Positions 37,461-46,611 of a DNA stretch of 64,000 nucleotides are shown here, in pieces; within the stretch, counting starts at the first letter, position 1; each line of letters starts with the position of its first letter. Source of the stretch: Bacteroidales bacterium F22 (lineage in GTDB: Bacteria > Bacteroidota > Bacteroidia > Bacteroidales > Bacteroidaceae); NCBI GenBank assembly GCA_029541985.1, contig CP095414.1:1612001-1676000 (forward strand). The letters run 5' to 3'. A program made the translations under genes and the position numbers. The notes below the pieces were generated by a model. It saw only the letters and a program-made list of their open reading frames with translations. It was not told the DNA's origin and ran no database searches.

Positions 37461-38867
37461 ATGATGAAAAACACTAATCAACAAGGAGATATGAGCTACC
37501 TATACATCATCACGGGAGTGGCGATTATAGGTGGACTACTCTTTGGATACGATACTGCAGTCATTTCTGGTGCCGAAAAAGGCTTACAAGGATTTTTTCA
37601 AGGGGCTACTGATTTCGAGTATACTTCTGGTATGCACGGCATCACCGCTTCTTCAGCCTTAATCGGCTGTGTGCTAGGAGGCTCGCTCTCGGGTATCTTT
37701 GCTAATGGCTTGGGGCGAAGGAATTCGCTCCGCTTAGCTGCCTTACTCTTTTTTCTGTCAGCATTGGGTTCCTACAATCCTGAGTTCCTATTCTTCAAAC
37801 ATGGAGTCCCTTCTTTTTCCCTCCTCATGATGTTTGATTTTTACCGTGTAATTGGCGGTATAGGCGTGGGATTGGCTTCGGCAATCTGTCCGATGTATAT
37901 AGCAGAATTAGCTCCAGCAAATATGCGTGGACGATTGGTTTCATGTAACCAATTTGCTATCATCTTCGGTATGCTTGTTGTGTACTTTATCAACTATCAG
38001 ATTCGTGAATCACTAGTAGATATGTCTGGTATGGTTACTGTCGGCTGGCGTCGTATGTTTCTTTCAGAGGCATTTCCCGCTGGATTGTTTGGGTTGCTAT
38101 TATTTCTAGTCCCTAAGACGCCTCGTTACCTTGTCCTCACTGGACAGGTAGACAAAGCGAAGACAATTTTGGACCGAATCAATGGCATAGAGACAGCGAA
38201 ACAGATATTGATAGACATTAAGGGAACGATTCATCAAAAGAGTGAACCTTTGTTGACTTATGGAGTACCTGTCGTAGTGATTGGTATCTTATTATCATTC
38301 TTTCAACAGGCTGTAGGTATCAATGTCGTGCTCTATTATGCTCCTCGTATCTTTGAAAATATGGGAGCTACTGGAGACGTATCTATGATACAAACGGTCG
38401 TGATGGGTGTAGTAAATATCATCTTTACGCTAGTCGCTATATTCACTGTAGATAAATGGGGACGTAAACCATTGCTTATAGTGGGTTCGATAGGTATGAT
38501 GACAGGTATGATAGCTCTTGCTTGTCTATCGTTCATGGATTCTATAGGCATCATGGCGCTTGTCTTCATCATCATCTATTCTGCAAGTTTTATGATGAGT
38601 TGGGGACCTGTCTGCTGGGTTTTAATCTCGGAGATCTTCCCAAATACAATTCGAGGAAAAGCAGTGGCTATTGCTGTTGCAGCTCAATGGATTGCAAACT
38701 TCTTGGTTTCAAGTACATTCCCTGCACTCAGTGAGTGGAATATCGGTTGTACTTACTTGATCTATGCAGCCTTTGCGCTATTGTCTGCGCTATTCGTACT
38801 CAAGTTTGTTCCTGAGACAAAAGGAAAAACACTGGAAGATATGTCTTCCTTGTGGAAGAAAAAGTAA
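37461..38867 (+). CDS. xylE: Xylose:H+ symporter (MFS sugar porter)
   Basis: The 468-residue protein has the twelve hydrophobic helices of a major facilitator sugar porter. N-terminal GGLLFGYDTAVISGAEKGL, the mid-protein VPKTPRYL, FFQQAVGINVVLYYAPRIF, and C-terminal FVPETKGKTLEDM are sugar-porter signatures. Its place 10 nt after xylA supports xylose as the substrate and co-transcription. The transcript ends at the hairpin near 38901-38934. Confidence 0.93.
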   Translation: MMKNTNQQGDMSYLYIITGVAIIGGLLFGYDTAVISGAEKGLQGFFQGATDFEYTSGMHGITASSALIGCVLGGSLSGIFANGLGRRNSLRLAALLFFLSALGSYNPEFLFFKHGVPSFSLLMMFDFYRVIGGIGVGLASAICPMYIAELAPANMRGRLVSCNQFAIIFGMLVVYFINYQIRESLVDMSGMVTVGWRRMFLSEAFPAGLFGLLLFLVPKTPRYLVLTGQVDKAKTILDRINGIETAKQILIDIKGTIHQKSEPLLTYGVPVVVIGILLSFFQQAVGINVVLYYAPRIFENMGATGDVSMIQTVVMGVVNIIFTLVAIFTVDKWGRKPLLIVGSIGMMTGMIALACLSFMDSIGIMALVFIIIYSASFMMSWGPVCWVLISEIFPNTIRGKAVAIAVAAQWIANFLVSSTFPALSEWNIGCTYLIYAAFALLSALFVLKFVPETKGKTLEDMSSLWKKK

Positions 38868-38900
38868 CGTAAAAGAAAGATTAAGAAAGAACTAATTAAG

Positions 38901-38934
38901 AAAAAGGGAAGCAAATTAATTGCTTCCCTTTTTT
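38901..38934 (+). terminator. Terminator of the xyl operon
   Basis: AAAAAGGGAAGCAA pairs with TTGCTTCCCTTTTT around TTAA, with the closing T-run serving as the terminator tail. It lies 34 nt after xylE and could also serve the convergent transporter genes. Confidence 0.92.
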
Positions 38935-38950
38935 ATGCATTAATAGACCT

Positions 38951-39595
38951 CTATTGTATTCTCACAATGGTTGTTCCCAACTTCTCAGCTTCTGATAAGG
39001 AGTGGGTAATCATCACAAAAGTCGTTTTCATCTTTTGATGAATATCTTTCACTAAATCTTGTAGACTCTCCCGTGTCTCGGGGTCAAGAGAAGAAAAAGG
39101 TTCATCCATCAACACAATCTTAGGACGATGTGCAATCCCTCGAATAATCCCAACACGTTGACGTTGACCGCCGCTGAGTTCATCGGGAAACTTATGAAGC
39201 AAGTCAGGACTTAAATTGAGTAGAGGCAATAGTTCGTCTATCCGTTGCTGACATGCTTTTTCTGAAGCATGCTGCAAATTCATACAGAACGTCATATTCT
39301 GATAGACTGTCAAATGAGGGAATAGAGATCCATCTTGTAAGATATACCCCATCATCCGCCGAATAGTCAGTAGATTATCAGCGTGGAGTATCTTATCACA
39401 GATTCTAATCTCTCCTTTCTGAGGGATAAGTAACCCGTTCATCAATCTAAGCAAAGTGGATTTTCCACAACCGCTTTCGCCTGTAATACAAACGAAACTT
39501 CCCGACTCAATCTCTAATGAATAATCATGTAGGACTTCTTCACTGTCATACGCGAAACTCACATGGTCTATATCTATCATTATATTACTGCTCAT
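38951..39595 (-). CDS. Osmolyte ABC transporter ATPase (OpuCA-like)
   Basis: The 214-residue ATPase has Walker A GESGCGKST (residues 39-47), the signature LSGGQRQRVGI and Walker B IVLMDEPFSSLDPETR. It lacks the C-terminal CBS pair found in many OpuA/OpuC ATPases, so ionic-strength sensing through CBS domains is not expected. Its start codon overlaps the stop codon of the permease gene by one base (TAATG), a sign of translational coupling. With its neighbour it makes a complete importer of glycine betaine, choline or a like compound. Confidence 0.85.
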   Translation of the reverse strand: MSSNIMIDIDHVSFAYDSEEVLHDYSLEIESGSFVCITGESGCGKSTLLRLMNGLLIPQKGEIRICDKILHADNLLTIRRMMGYILQDGSLFPHLTVYQNMTFCMNLQHASEKACQQRIDELLPLLNLSPDLLHKFPDELSGGQRQRVGIIRGIAHRPKIVLMDEPFSSLDPETRESLQDLVKDIHQKMKTTFVMITHSLSEAEKLGTTIVRIQ

Positions 39596-41145
39596 TATCC
39601 TTTTGTTTTTAATTCTTTTAAAAAGTCAGCTGCCACTTCTTTTGGTGTCTTCTTGAGGACTTCTACTTCATAATTCATTCTCTTCATCTTATCAGTGGAT
39701 ATGGCCCCTGTGAAACAATTCAAAAGAGTTTCTATCTCAGGATGAGCTTCCAAAACTTCTTGTCGAACTACAATTCCAGCTTCGTATCTAGGAAAATAGG
39801 CTTTATCATCTTCGAGGACTGCTAGCTGGAGAGCTTCAATCTGAGCATCGGTAGTAAAGACATCTAAGGCATTGATTTGCCCATCTTCAAAAGCTTGATA
39901 ACGCAGATTAATATCCATCTCATGGAGATTAGCAAAATGGAATGGGTAGGTCTTAATCAATCCTTTATAGGCATCTTGCCGTTCGAAAAAGTCAAACTCT
40001 GCACCGAAATCATATTGGTCACTATAGCGGGCCAAGTCAGAGAAACTACGGATATTTTTCTCTTTAGCATCTTTTTTAGAAATTGCTAAAGAATAGGTAT
40101 TGTTAAATCCCATCAACCCAACCCAATGTAACTTGAATTTATCTAGATAGGTGTCTTGCAATTCTTGAAATGTAGTACGACTCGTTTTGAGTGCACTATA
40201 TTTCAACACGTTCATAAGAGCTGTACCCGTATATTCCACATACATATCTAATTTACCAGCCAAAAGAGCTGGTTGAATATTAGTCGTTCCGCCACCAATA
40301 CCAAACTTACGATACACCTTGATATCTGTATTATTCTCTATCGTTTGTGCTAGGATTTCACCCATAATGAACTGCTCACTAGTGGGTTTAGATGCTATGG
40401 TGATAGCTCCATTATCATGCATTTTTAGAGGATTGATATATAAAAAGGCAGTGAGTAATAACAAACATAAGACAGTAACATTAGAGATGATTACTCTCTT
40501 CTGCCTCCGAGTAGCATTGGATGTAATGAGATGCAATAAATTATTTTTATGCTCGAGCGTACCTACGAACTTATCTCCTACAATGGCAAAAAGAGAGATT
40601 CCTAATGAACCGACGACTATCAATGAAGTATTCATCGTATTGAGCCCTCTAAATATAGCTTGTCCCAATCCTCCTGCACCAATCAATGCAGCGAGCCCTG
40701 CTAGGGCTACTATCATCACCGTAGTGATTCGTAATCCTGAAAGGATAGAGGGTAAAGCAAGCGGGAAATACACTTTACGAAATAGTTGAACACGTGTAGC
40801 TCCCAGTCCCTTTGCTGCTTCGACGAACTGAAGAGGAACTTCTTTCATTCCTGTAAAAGTATTACGCACCATAGGTAATAGTCCATAGAGTACAAGTACA
40901 ATCAGTGCATTTCTAAGTCCAATGCCAACAAGAGGAATCAACAACCCAAACATAGCTATAGATGGGATAGTATATAGAAAATTGACTGTTGGTAGAACTA
41001 TAGTACGCGCTTTCTTTGAATAGAACACCCAGATACCTATGCCGATTCCTATGATAGAAACGAGTAGTAACGCCACAAACGATATCAGTAAGTGTTCACT
41101 AAATAGCATATAGAAATAGTCTCTTCGGTTCCAAAGTTCAATCAT
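39595..41145 (-). CDS. Fused permease and substrate-binding protein of osmolyte ABC importer
   Basis: The 516 residues combine two modules. The first 210 residues form an OpuB/OpuC-type permease with several helices and the coupling-loop region KEVPLQFVEAAKGLGATRVQLF. A further helix follows at about 218-235. Residues of about 245-516 form an OpuAC-type binding domain (ITIASKPTSEQFIMGEILAQ, then GGTTNIQPALLAGKLDMYVEYTGTAL). The fused domain order, known from OpuA systems, tethers the receptor to the transporter. Candidate substrates are glycine betaine, choline or carnitine. The gene starts 6 nt after the NmrA-like gene. Confidence 0.87.
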   Translation of the reverse strand: MIELWNRRDYFYMLFSEHLLISFVALLLVSIIGIGIGIWVFYSKKARTIVLPTVNFLYTIPSIAMFGLLIPLVGIGLRNALIVLVLYGLLPMVRNTFTGMKEVPLQFVEAAKGLGATRVQLFRKVYFPLALPSILSGLRITTVMIVALAGLAALIGAGGLGQAIFRGLNTMNTSLIVVGSLGISLFAIVGDKFVGTLEHKNNLLHLITSNATRRQKRVIISNVTVLCLLLLTAFLYINPLKMHDNGAITIASKPTSEQFIMGEILAQTIENNTDIKVYRKFGIGGGTTNIQPALLAGKLDMYVEYTGTALMNVLKYSALKTSRTTFQELQDTYLDKFKLHWVGLMGFNNTYSLAISKKDAKEKNIRSFSDLARYSDQYDFGAEFDFFERQDAYKGLIKTYPFHFANLHEMDINLRYQAFEDGQINALDVFTTDAQIEALQLAVLEDDKAYFPRYEAGIVVRQEVLEAHPEIETLLNCFTGAISTDKMKRMNYEVEVLKKTPKEVAADFLKELKTKG

Positions 41146-41151
41146 ATCTTT

Positions 41152-41997
41152 CTAGTTTAATGATTTAAAATAATCGTTCCATGCAATATGTGGTCTACCT
41201 ACAACTTTCTCATAATCAGATTGTCTATTAAATTCTCCACGTGAAATACCATCGTAAATTCCTGCAACGATACCTCCTAGTAGGTCACCCAATTCATTAG
41301 TACGGTCTTTAGCATATTCCGCTACTGATATACTCTCATAGGTTAAGTGGGTACCGAATGTCTCATTGAGATAGTCTACTAATTGAACTTGACTAATCGC
41401 CATGCCATGTAAATTATACACATCACCTTCAAGACTGTCGTCTATTAACAGGTGGACATACGCTTCAGCTAGTTCATCTCGTGTCGTATAACCGCAAAGG
41501 CCTTCACCAGCACAATTGCGGACTATTCCTGAGGATTTGTATGATTCGATATACTCTACATCGGGTTCTATATAAATACCATTACGCCCAATAGCCCATT
41601 TGAGTCCACTCGCTTTTACATCTGCCTCAGTGGTTCGATTACTCTGAACAATAGGTGAGAAAAGGGTTCCTTCAAGAGGTCCTTCAATACTAGCATAGAC
41701 TATCTTTTTGACTCCACTTCTTTTGGCTGCTGTCAGTACATTGCGATGTTGGGGTATTCTCAGATCAGGTTGTGTGTTGCCTGAGATGAGGAGGAGTGTG
41801 TCGACTCCTTGCAAAGACGATTCCATTTGTTTGGCGTCTTCGTAATCACCAGGACGTATTTCACAACCTAGATGAGCTGCTTTTTGAGGTGTTCGTGCTA
41901 GTCCGATGACTTTGTCTTTACCTATTTTCTTAATTAAATGTGCTGCGATAGATCCACCCAATTGGCCTGAAGCTTGTGTTATTGCTATTTTCATCAT
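41152..41997 (-). CDS. NmrA-family NAD(P)-binding protein (QorB-like)
   Basis: The 281-residue Rossmann protein opens with KIAITQASGQLGGSIAAHL (GxxGxxG) and has GVDTLLLISGN and IVYASIEGPLEG. This places it with NmrA/QorB-type NAD(P)H-binding proteins, which act as quinone oxidoreductases or redox sensors. No classical SDR Tyr-x-x-x-Lys is evident. It is 6 nt upstream of the osmolyte importer and is presumably co-transcribed with it. Its function in that setting is unknown. Confidence 0.82.
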   Translation of the reverse strand: MMKIAITQASGQLGGSIAAHLIKKIGKDKVIGLARTPQKAAHLGCEIRPGDYEDAKQMESSLQGVDTLLLISGNTQPDLRIPQHRNVLTAAKRSGVKKIVYASIEGPLEGTLFSPIVQSNRTTEADVKASGLKWAIGRNGIYIEPDVEYIESYKSSGIVRNCAGEGLCGYTTRDELAEAYVHLLIDDSLEGDVYNLHGMAISQVQLVDYLNETFGTHLTYESISVAEYAKDRTNELGDLLGGIVAGIYDGISRGEFNRQSDYEKVVGRPHIAWNDYFKSLN

Positions 41998-42037
41998 GTC
42001 AAGTTTTTATGATTTTTACTTTAATTACTTGTTGGTA

Positions 42038-42045
42038 CAAAATTA
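42038..42045 (-). promoter_or_regulatory. Probable -7 box of the NmrA-transporter operon
   Basis: The minus strand reads TAATTTTG, matching TAnnTTTG, 40 nt upstream of the NmrA-like start. No clear TTTG is found at the expected -33 distance. Confidence 0.45.
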
Positions 42046-42111
42046 CATCACTTGCTCAAAAAAGGGACTATCAAAAAGAGGCTATAAACTGTAAAAAAGG
42101 GGAAAATACAG

Positions 42112-42993
42112 CTATTGATTGGCCTGTCTAAATTGATCAGGAGTAACAGATGTATGTCTTTTGAAAAACTTAAATAGGTTTGTAGCCTCATCGAAACCTG
42201 CTTTGAAAGCTATTTCCTTGATGGAATAAGATGTATTTACAAGTAACCTTTTAATCTGTATGATTACTGTCTCATCTATAAATTGCTTCGCAGATTTATG
42301 TATAATCTGTTGAGTGATATTATTTAATGTCTTAGTGCTAATTGCCATTTCATCGGCATATGTCTGCACTTTTTTACTATTAAGACATCGTTTCTCGACG
42401 AGTTCCTGAAATTGAAGAAATTCATTGAGATATTTTTTCGTAGCAGACAATCGATTGTTACGAGATTTTACTCTAAACAATTTACGAAATAAAATAGCTA
42501 AAAGACAACTTATAATATCTAGTGAATAAGTATCGTTGACCAGCTTATATTCCTGTTCTATGTCATTTATATACTTTAGGAGATCTTCATATTCGCTATT
42601 CGTGAGTTGAGTCACAGGCGAAGTAATAAAATCGTTGAAGAGTTTGAGTCCTCTGGTGACCTCTGTTTTCTCGAAATAAGATAACAAGAAGTCATCTGTA
42701 AAAAGCAATAGATAGCCATCTGCATCTGAATGATGAAAACGATGAATCTGGTCCTTCCGGATACTTAATATTGTTCCTTTTTGATAGGAATAATCGGTAA
42801 AATCAATGGTGTGTGTCCCAATACCATTGGTAATAACCAATAACATGTAAAAGTTTATCTGCTGAGCACTATGAATAGAGGTCGTTAAGTCTTTACGAGC
42901 GAACAATTCAGACATAGATAGTAAGTCAAACTGTACTTCGCCTCGTTTGTTATTGTAATAAATTTGCTCTATATGTTCTTTTTGTTCTCTCAC
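42112..42993 (-). CDS. AraC-family transcriptional regulator
   Basis: The 293-residue protein has an N-terminal cupin-like sensor (INFYMLLVITNGIGTHTIDF, IHRFHHSDADGYLLLF). The C-terminal pair of helix-turn-helix motifs is complete, ending TSYSIKEIAFKAGFDEATNL and FKFFKRHTSVTPDQFRQ. It is upstream of, and on the same strand as, the NmrA-transporter genes, 114 nt away. It may control them, but the signal is unknown. A -7 box TATTTTTG (43018-43011) with CTTG 18 nt upstream lies just before it. Confidence 0.9.
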   Translation of the reverse strand: MREQKEHIEQIYYNNKRGEVQFDLLSMSELFARKDLTTSIHSAQQINFYMLLVITNGIGTHTIDFTDYSYQKGTILSIRKDQIHRFHHSDADGYLLLFTDDFLLSYFEKTEVTRGLKLFNDFITSPVTQLTNSEYEDLLKYINDIEQEYKLVNDTYSLDIISCLLAILFRKLFRVKSRNNRLSATKKYLNEFLQFQELVEKRCLNSKKVQTYADEMAISTKTLNNITQQIIHKSAKQFIDETVIIQIKRLLVNTSYSIKEIAFKAGFDEATNLFKFFKRHTSVTPDQFRQANQ

Positions 42994-43010
42994 TAGCTAC
43001 TCTTTGTTTA

Positions 43011-43040
43011 CAAAAATAACTTAATAATGCAGAAAACAAG
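43011..43040 (-). promoter_or_regulatory. Probable promoter of the AraC regulator
   Basis: TATTTTTG (43018-43011) matches TAnnTTTG. CTTG (43040-43037) lies 18 nt upstream, one base off the -33 element. Confidence 0.5.
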
Positions 43041-43115
43041 TCTTTATTCACTCTTTTAACCTTATACAAGAGTTCATTTAATAGATAACAGATTTCTTCA
43101 TTGGTCAATCAATCA

Positions 43116-44570
43116 TCAGTTTACCCTATCTAACAATGCCGTTTTTTGGACTGATTCTTTGAGCATATTGATAAAATAAATGGCATCTGCTTTTGCACTT
43201 GCATCTGTCGTGTCTTGCTCATACTTCTCAACATAATGAGTGGCATGTTCGACCAAAAACTTCCGACAATCTATATTGACCATAGTTCCTTCATCGTATG
43301 TACCATATGACAGTCCTGTAACAGCATCAGTAGAAGTCATAGAAGAGATATTAGCTATGTCCAACCCTTTTAGATTTACTGTGATTGAAGGATAATAGAA
43401 GTACTGGTCTGAAGGTAGTGTAACAGTCAATTTTAGCGTATTATCATCTATCTTAGTTAGGGTTTGAGTGCCATTATCTCGATAATAGGTATATTCATAG
43501 TATTCTTCCTGTGAAGGAAACCATAACGAATCATTCCCATCTTGACCATAATTATCGTTGAGCCACTGTAGAAATGTAGCCCATTTAGAAGTAGTCAGAT
43601 GGACACCCACATAGATAGCTTCTCGCTCTTTTTTTGGCTTTTCTGATACTGTCTCCACTAACTCTTTAAACGAATCAGGGTTATCAGCGAATAGTCTTTT
43701 CAGAACAACATTTTTCAAATTATGCTCTTCTTTGAAAGGGTAAAGAGATCCGTATTTACCCTTTTGAGCAGCTAGCGTTTGGATAGGGTCATAGCTCTGA
43801 GCAGCTACAATATATTCTTCGTTACCATTTGGTTCAGCTAGCATCTTACAACCTCTATTGGATAGATGAGATAAGATACTATCTTGAGCAATAATATAAT
43901 GGGATTGTATGTCCGATGGATTATTTATCTCAGAAGTATTTACATCATGAAATGCAATTCCCACTCCATAGTTCAGCATCTCTCTGACATTGCTCCAAAT
44001 CAATGATGATTTCATAAAGAACCGATAATAATTGTCAGTAAAATTAGGCTGAACAGTAGCAGTTAGATTCATCGAGGCATCTTCGGCCAATAAAGTAGTA
44101 GTGAAAGAGAAACGTACCTCATGCCCAGCCCCATCGGTAGAACCTAGCGTTTTCCCTAAGGAATAGCTATCAGGTGGTAAGTCCCCATATTTCAATTGTG
44201 CAGAATTATAAAAATAATTATTCGTCAAAGGTTTCCCATTGATAGCAGCCCAAGTACAGCAGTAAGCGGCTTGTTTACAGTCATCCTGTGTTAACATAAA
44301 CAATAAGGATTTATTGTATTTCAATGCAGGGACTTCTGTTTCTATAATATCAGAGATTGGTTCATTGAGTTTTATCGTAATCTCAGCAGTAACATTTGTT
44401 GCCTCTTGTCCAAATGGGTAAAGGTAATCATCTGCACTATATGTAATTGACGAATCTGTATTAGAATCTGTGCCAGTAGAATCTCCTTGATACACATCAC
44501 CAACTTTGACACAGGAAGTAAGGAATAATAATGGAGCAATAAGAGAAATTAAGGAAAAAAATACTTTCAT
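43116..44570 (-). CDS. Lipoprotein with possible polysaccharide-deacetylase-like fold
   Basis: The 484-residue protein has a lipoprotein signal with the cysteine at residue 20 (LFLTSC) and a Ser/Thr/Asp-rich linker. Past residue 80 the segments LLFMLTQDDCKQAAYC, VGIAFHDVNTS and CKMLAEPNGNEEYIV recall the strand-end Asp and His positions of NodB-type deacetylases, and the C-terminal third (YFYYPSITVNLKGLD) is beta-rich. This assignment is weak and rests on those short matches. It has no partner genes. It is divergent from the DUF1566 lipoprotein at 44793. Confidence 0.6.
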   Translation of the reverse strand: MKVFFSLISLIAPLLFLTSCVKVGDVYQGDSTGTDSNTDSSITYSADDYLYPFGQEATNVTAEITIKLNEPISDIIETEVPALKYNKSLLFMLTQDDCKQAAYCCTWAAINGKPLTNNYFYNSAQLKYGDLPPDSYSLGKTLGSTDGAGHEVRFSFTTTLLAEDASMNLTATVQPNFTDNYYRFFMKSSLIWSNVREMLNYGVGIAFHDVNTSEINNPSDIQSHYIIAQDSILSHLSNRGCKMLAEPNGNEEYIVAAQSYDPIQTLAAQKGKYGSLYPFKEEHNLKNVVLKRLFADNPDSFKELVETVSEKPKKEREAIYVGVHLTTSKWATFLQWLNDNYGQDGNDSLWFPSQEEYYEYTYYRDNGTQTLTKIDDNTLKLTVTLPSDQYFYYPSITVNLKGLDIANISSMTSTDAVTGLSYGTYDEGTMVNIDCRKFLVEHATHYVEKYEQDTTDASAKADAIYFINMLKESVQKTALLDRVN

Positions 44571-44792
44571 ATGTTCTATTTATATCAGTTTACTAACAAT
44601 ATAAATCTTTTGCGATAGACAAACATTAATTCAATTAGTTTTTTGTCTTTTTTTAACGCTTATACTAGATCATAACTCTTGATTCCATTCATAGAGAAAA
44701 TGAACCCATCTGTAGATTTCATTTGTCTAAGTTAATTTCGACCTCTATTTTTACTAAAAAGAAACGAATTTGAAATTTAAAACAATGACATT
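44571..44792. promoter_or_regulatory. Divergent intergenic region of two lipoproteins
   Basis: The 222-bp gap drives two divergent lipoprotein genes. On the plus strand TTTG near 44723 and TATTTTTA about 20 nt later form a plausible but imperfect promoter for the 44793 gene. No gene or strong palindrome is visible. Confidence 0.4.
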
Positions 44793-46139
44793 ATGCAAAA
44801 GAAACGATTTAATTTATTAGCACTAGCTAGTTCAGCTTTGTTAGCCAGCAGCCTATTAACCGTAATGGCATGTTCAGCCAACGACGACTCTTCGACTACC
44901 CAAGAGACTACCGACGGAGACATCATCACAGATTATGTAGCTAGCAATTACAGTTATCCTATGGTTACAACTGGACAAACGGCTACTTATGATAACGATG
45001 GGCAAGAAGTGACACTCTCCAAAGGAGATGCCTGCTATGGACAAGACGGAAACTATCAAGCCGGAGCTCCAATGTCGTTCACTGACAATGGTGATGGCAC
45101 AGTGACAGATAACAACACAGGACTGATGTGGCAACAGATACCTACATCTACTGACTTTACTTATGCCGAAGCAGTAGCCTATTGCGACAGCTTAAGCCTA
45201 GCAGGACACACTGACTGGCGTGTACCTTCTCTCAAAGAACTCTTTTCTATCAGTGACTTCAATTCTGGATGGCCATATATAGACACCAATGTGTTTACTT
45301 TGGCATCTGGAACTGTGACTAAAGACGAACAGTATTGGTCAAACAACGAGTACGTAGGCATCACTGTAGAAGGTGGCGAAAATGCAGTATTCGGTGTGAA
45401 CCATGTCACAGGACATATCAAAGCATATCCTGGTGTCATGCCAGAAGGTGATGATGATTTACTACCTAGTAGCGGAGCACCATCTGGAACGGACGATGAA
45501 GCCACTGGCACACTCCCTCCTCCTCCTGCTGGAAGTAGTACTATGCCAGGTGAAGCTCCAACGGGCAACCCGATGGCAAAATATGTTCGCGCCGTACGAA
45601 GCATATCCCCTACTAATAGCTATGGCGTGAATAAGTTCAAAGACAACGGGAACAAAACAGTAACGGATGAAGCTACTGGGCTCATGTGGTCACAAGAGGA
45701 TAGTCAAGAAGGACTTGATTGGGAAGATGCTCTAGAATATGCTGAAAGTTCAACTCTAGCGGGGTACGACGATTGGAGACTACCTAACGTAAAAGAATTG
45801 CAAAGTATCGCTGACTATGATTATTCACCATCAGCAACAGATGCAGACCACGTGGGAGCAGCAATAGACCCTGATTACTTCACTTGTACTCCTATTATCA
45901 ATGAAAATGGTGATTCAGACTATCCTTACTATTGGACAAGTACTTCTGCTAGATTCCAGGCAGGTGGGGACTATTACTACGCTTGGTATTTGGCTGCTGG
46001 AAGGGCTGTCAATGCTGAGGGTCTTGACTTCCATGGTGCTGGAGCTGTTAGATTTGACACAAAATATGAAGGTGGTGAAGCAGGTGAAGGTGGTGAACGT
46101 TATGAAAACTATGTGAGACTTGTTCGTAATGCAGATTAA
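44793..46139 (+). CDS. Lipoprotein with two DUF1566 (Lcl C-terminal) domains
   Basis: The 448-residue protein has a lipoprotein signal with the cysteine at residue 27 (TVMAC), followed by SANDD. Two related domains follow, each starting with a DNGxxTVTDxxTGLMW motif: DGTVTDNNTGLMWQQ, then DWRVPSLKELFSISD, and later NKTVTDEATGLMWSQ with DWRLPNVKELQSIAD. They are joined by a Pro/Gly/Ser-rich linker (TLPPPPAGSSTMPGEAPTG). DUF1566 is a C-type-lectin-like fold related to formylglycine-generating enzyme; here it is most likely a binding module at the cell surface. Function and ligand are unknown. Confidence 0.85.
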   Translation: MQKKRFNLLALASSALLASSLLTVMACSANDDSSTTQETTDGDIITDYVASNYSYPMVTTGQTATYDNDGQEVTLSKGDACYGQDGNYQAGAPMSFTDNGDGTVTDNNTGLMWQQIPTSTDFTYAEAVAYCDSLSLAGHTDWRVPSLKELFSISDFNSGWPYIDTNVFTLASGTVTKDEQYWSNNEYVGITVEGGENAVFGVNHVTGHIKAYPGVMPEGDDDLLPSSGAPSGTDDEATGTLPPPPAGSSTMPGEAPTGNPMAKYVRAVRSISPTNSYGVNKFKDNGNKTVTDEATGLMWSQEDSQEGLDWEDALEYAESSTLAGYDDWRLPNVKELQSIADYDYSPSATDADHVGAAIDPDYFTCTPIINENGDSDYPYYWTSTSARFQAGGDYYYAWYLAAGRAVNAEGLDFHGAGAVRFDTKYEGGEAGEGGERYENYVRLVRNAD

Positions 46140-46190
46140 TCTTATGTGTGAGTGTATAAGGAATTAACTAGACCGTCTATTCCATACATA

Positions 46191-46223
46191 AAAGAGGATA
46201 TATCGTAATGATATATCCTCTTT
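46191..46223. terminator. Bidirectional terminator between the DUF1566 and NifX-like genes
   Basis: AAAGAGGATATATC pairs with GATATATCCTCTTT around GTAAT, a 14-bp perfect stem with T-runs on both sides. It serves the two convergent genes. Confidence 0.9.
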
Positions 46224-46263
46224 TTGTACGTATAGACTATTACTATGCTATCAAATGAATAGA

Positions 46264-46611
46264 CTACTCATGATCATGATGACAAGTATTTGTTCCAGAA
46301 ACTAATGCACCTGCGATATATTCAGAAACCAATTCATTAGGGACTGTCGCATTCAAGCCTTCAATAACCTCAATGTTTTGTTTTTTGAACAATACTTTCG
46401 CCTTTTCACCGATACCACCTGCAAGAACTGTCGTTACCCCATGCTCTGCTACCCATGCTGGATAGAGGCCTGGCTGATGAACGGGTGGTACAATCATTTC
46501 CTCTGCTATGATTTTATTCTCCTCAACTGTTGCGATATAAAAAGCCTCGCAATGGCCAAAATGAGCACATAGTACTCCGCCCTCGGTAGGGACAGCTAAT
46601 TTAATTGCCAT
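46264..46611 (-). CDS. NifX/NifB-type dinitrogenase cofactor domain protein
   Basis: The 115-residue protein is a single domain of the NifX/NafY/NifB-C group (KLAVPTEGGVLCAHFGHCEAF, VLAGGIGEKAKVLF) ending in a metal-rich tail CHHDHE. Such small proteins carry iron-sulfur or Fe-Mo-type cofactors in nitrogen fixers, but they are also common in non-fixing anaerobes where the role is unknown. No nif genes are visible here. A -7 box TATCTTTG (46643-46636) lies 24 nt upstream. Confidence 0.87.
   Translation of the reverse strand: MAIKLAVPTEGGVLCAHFGHCEAFYIATVEENKIIAEEMIVPPVHQPGLYPAWVAEHGVTTVLAGGIGEKAKVLFKKQNIEVIEGLNATVPNELVSEYIAGALVSGTNTCHHDHE

Noticed and set aside
46264-46611. Possible nitrogenase locus
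   Set aside because: Only a single NifX-like domain is present, with no nifHDK or nifENB neighbours, so nitrogen fixation is not supported.
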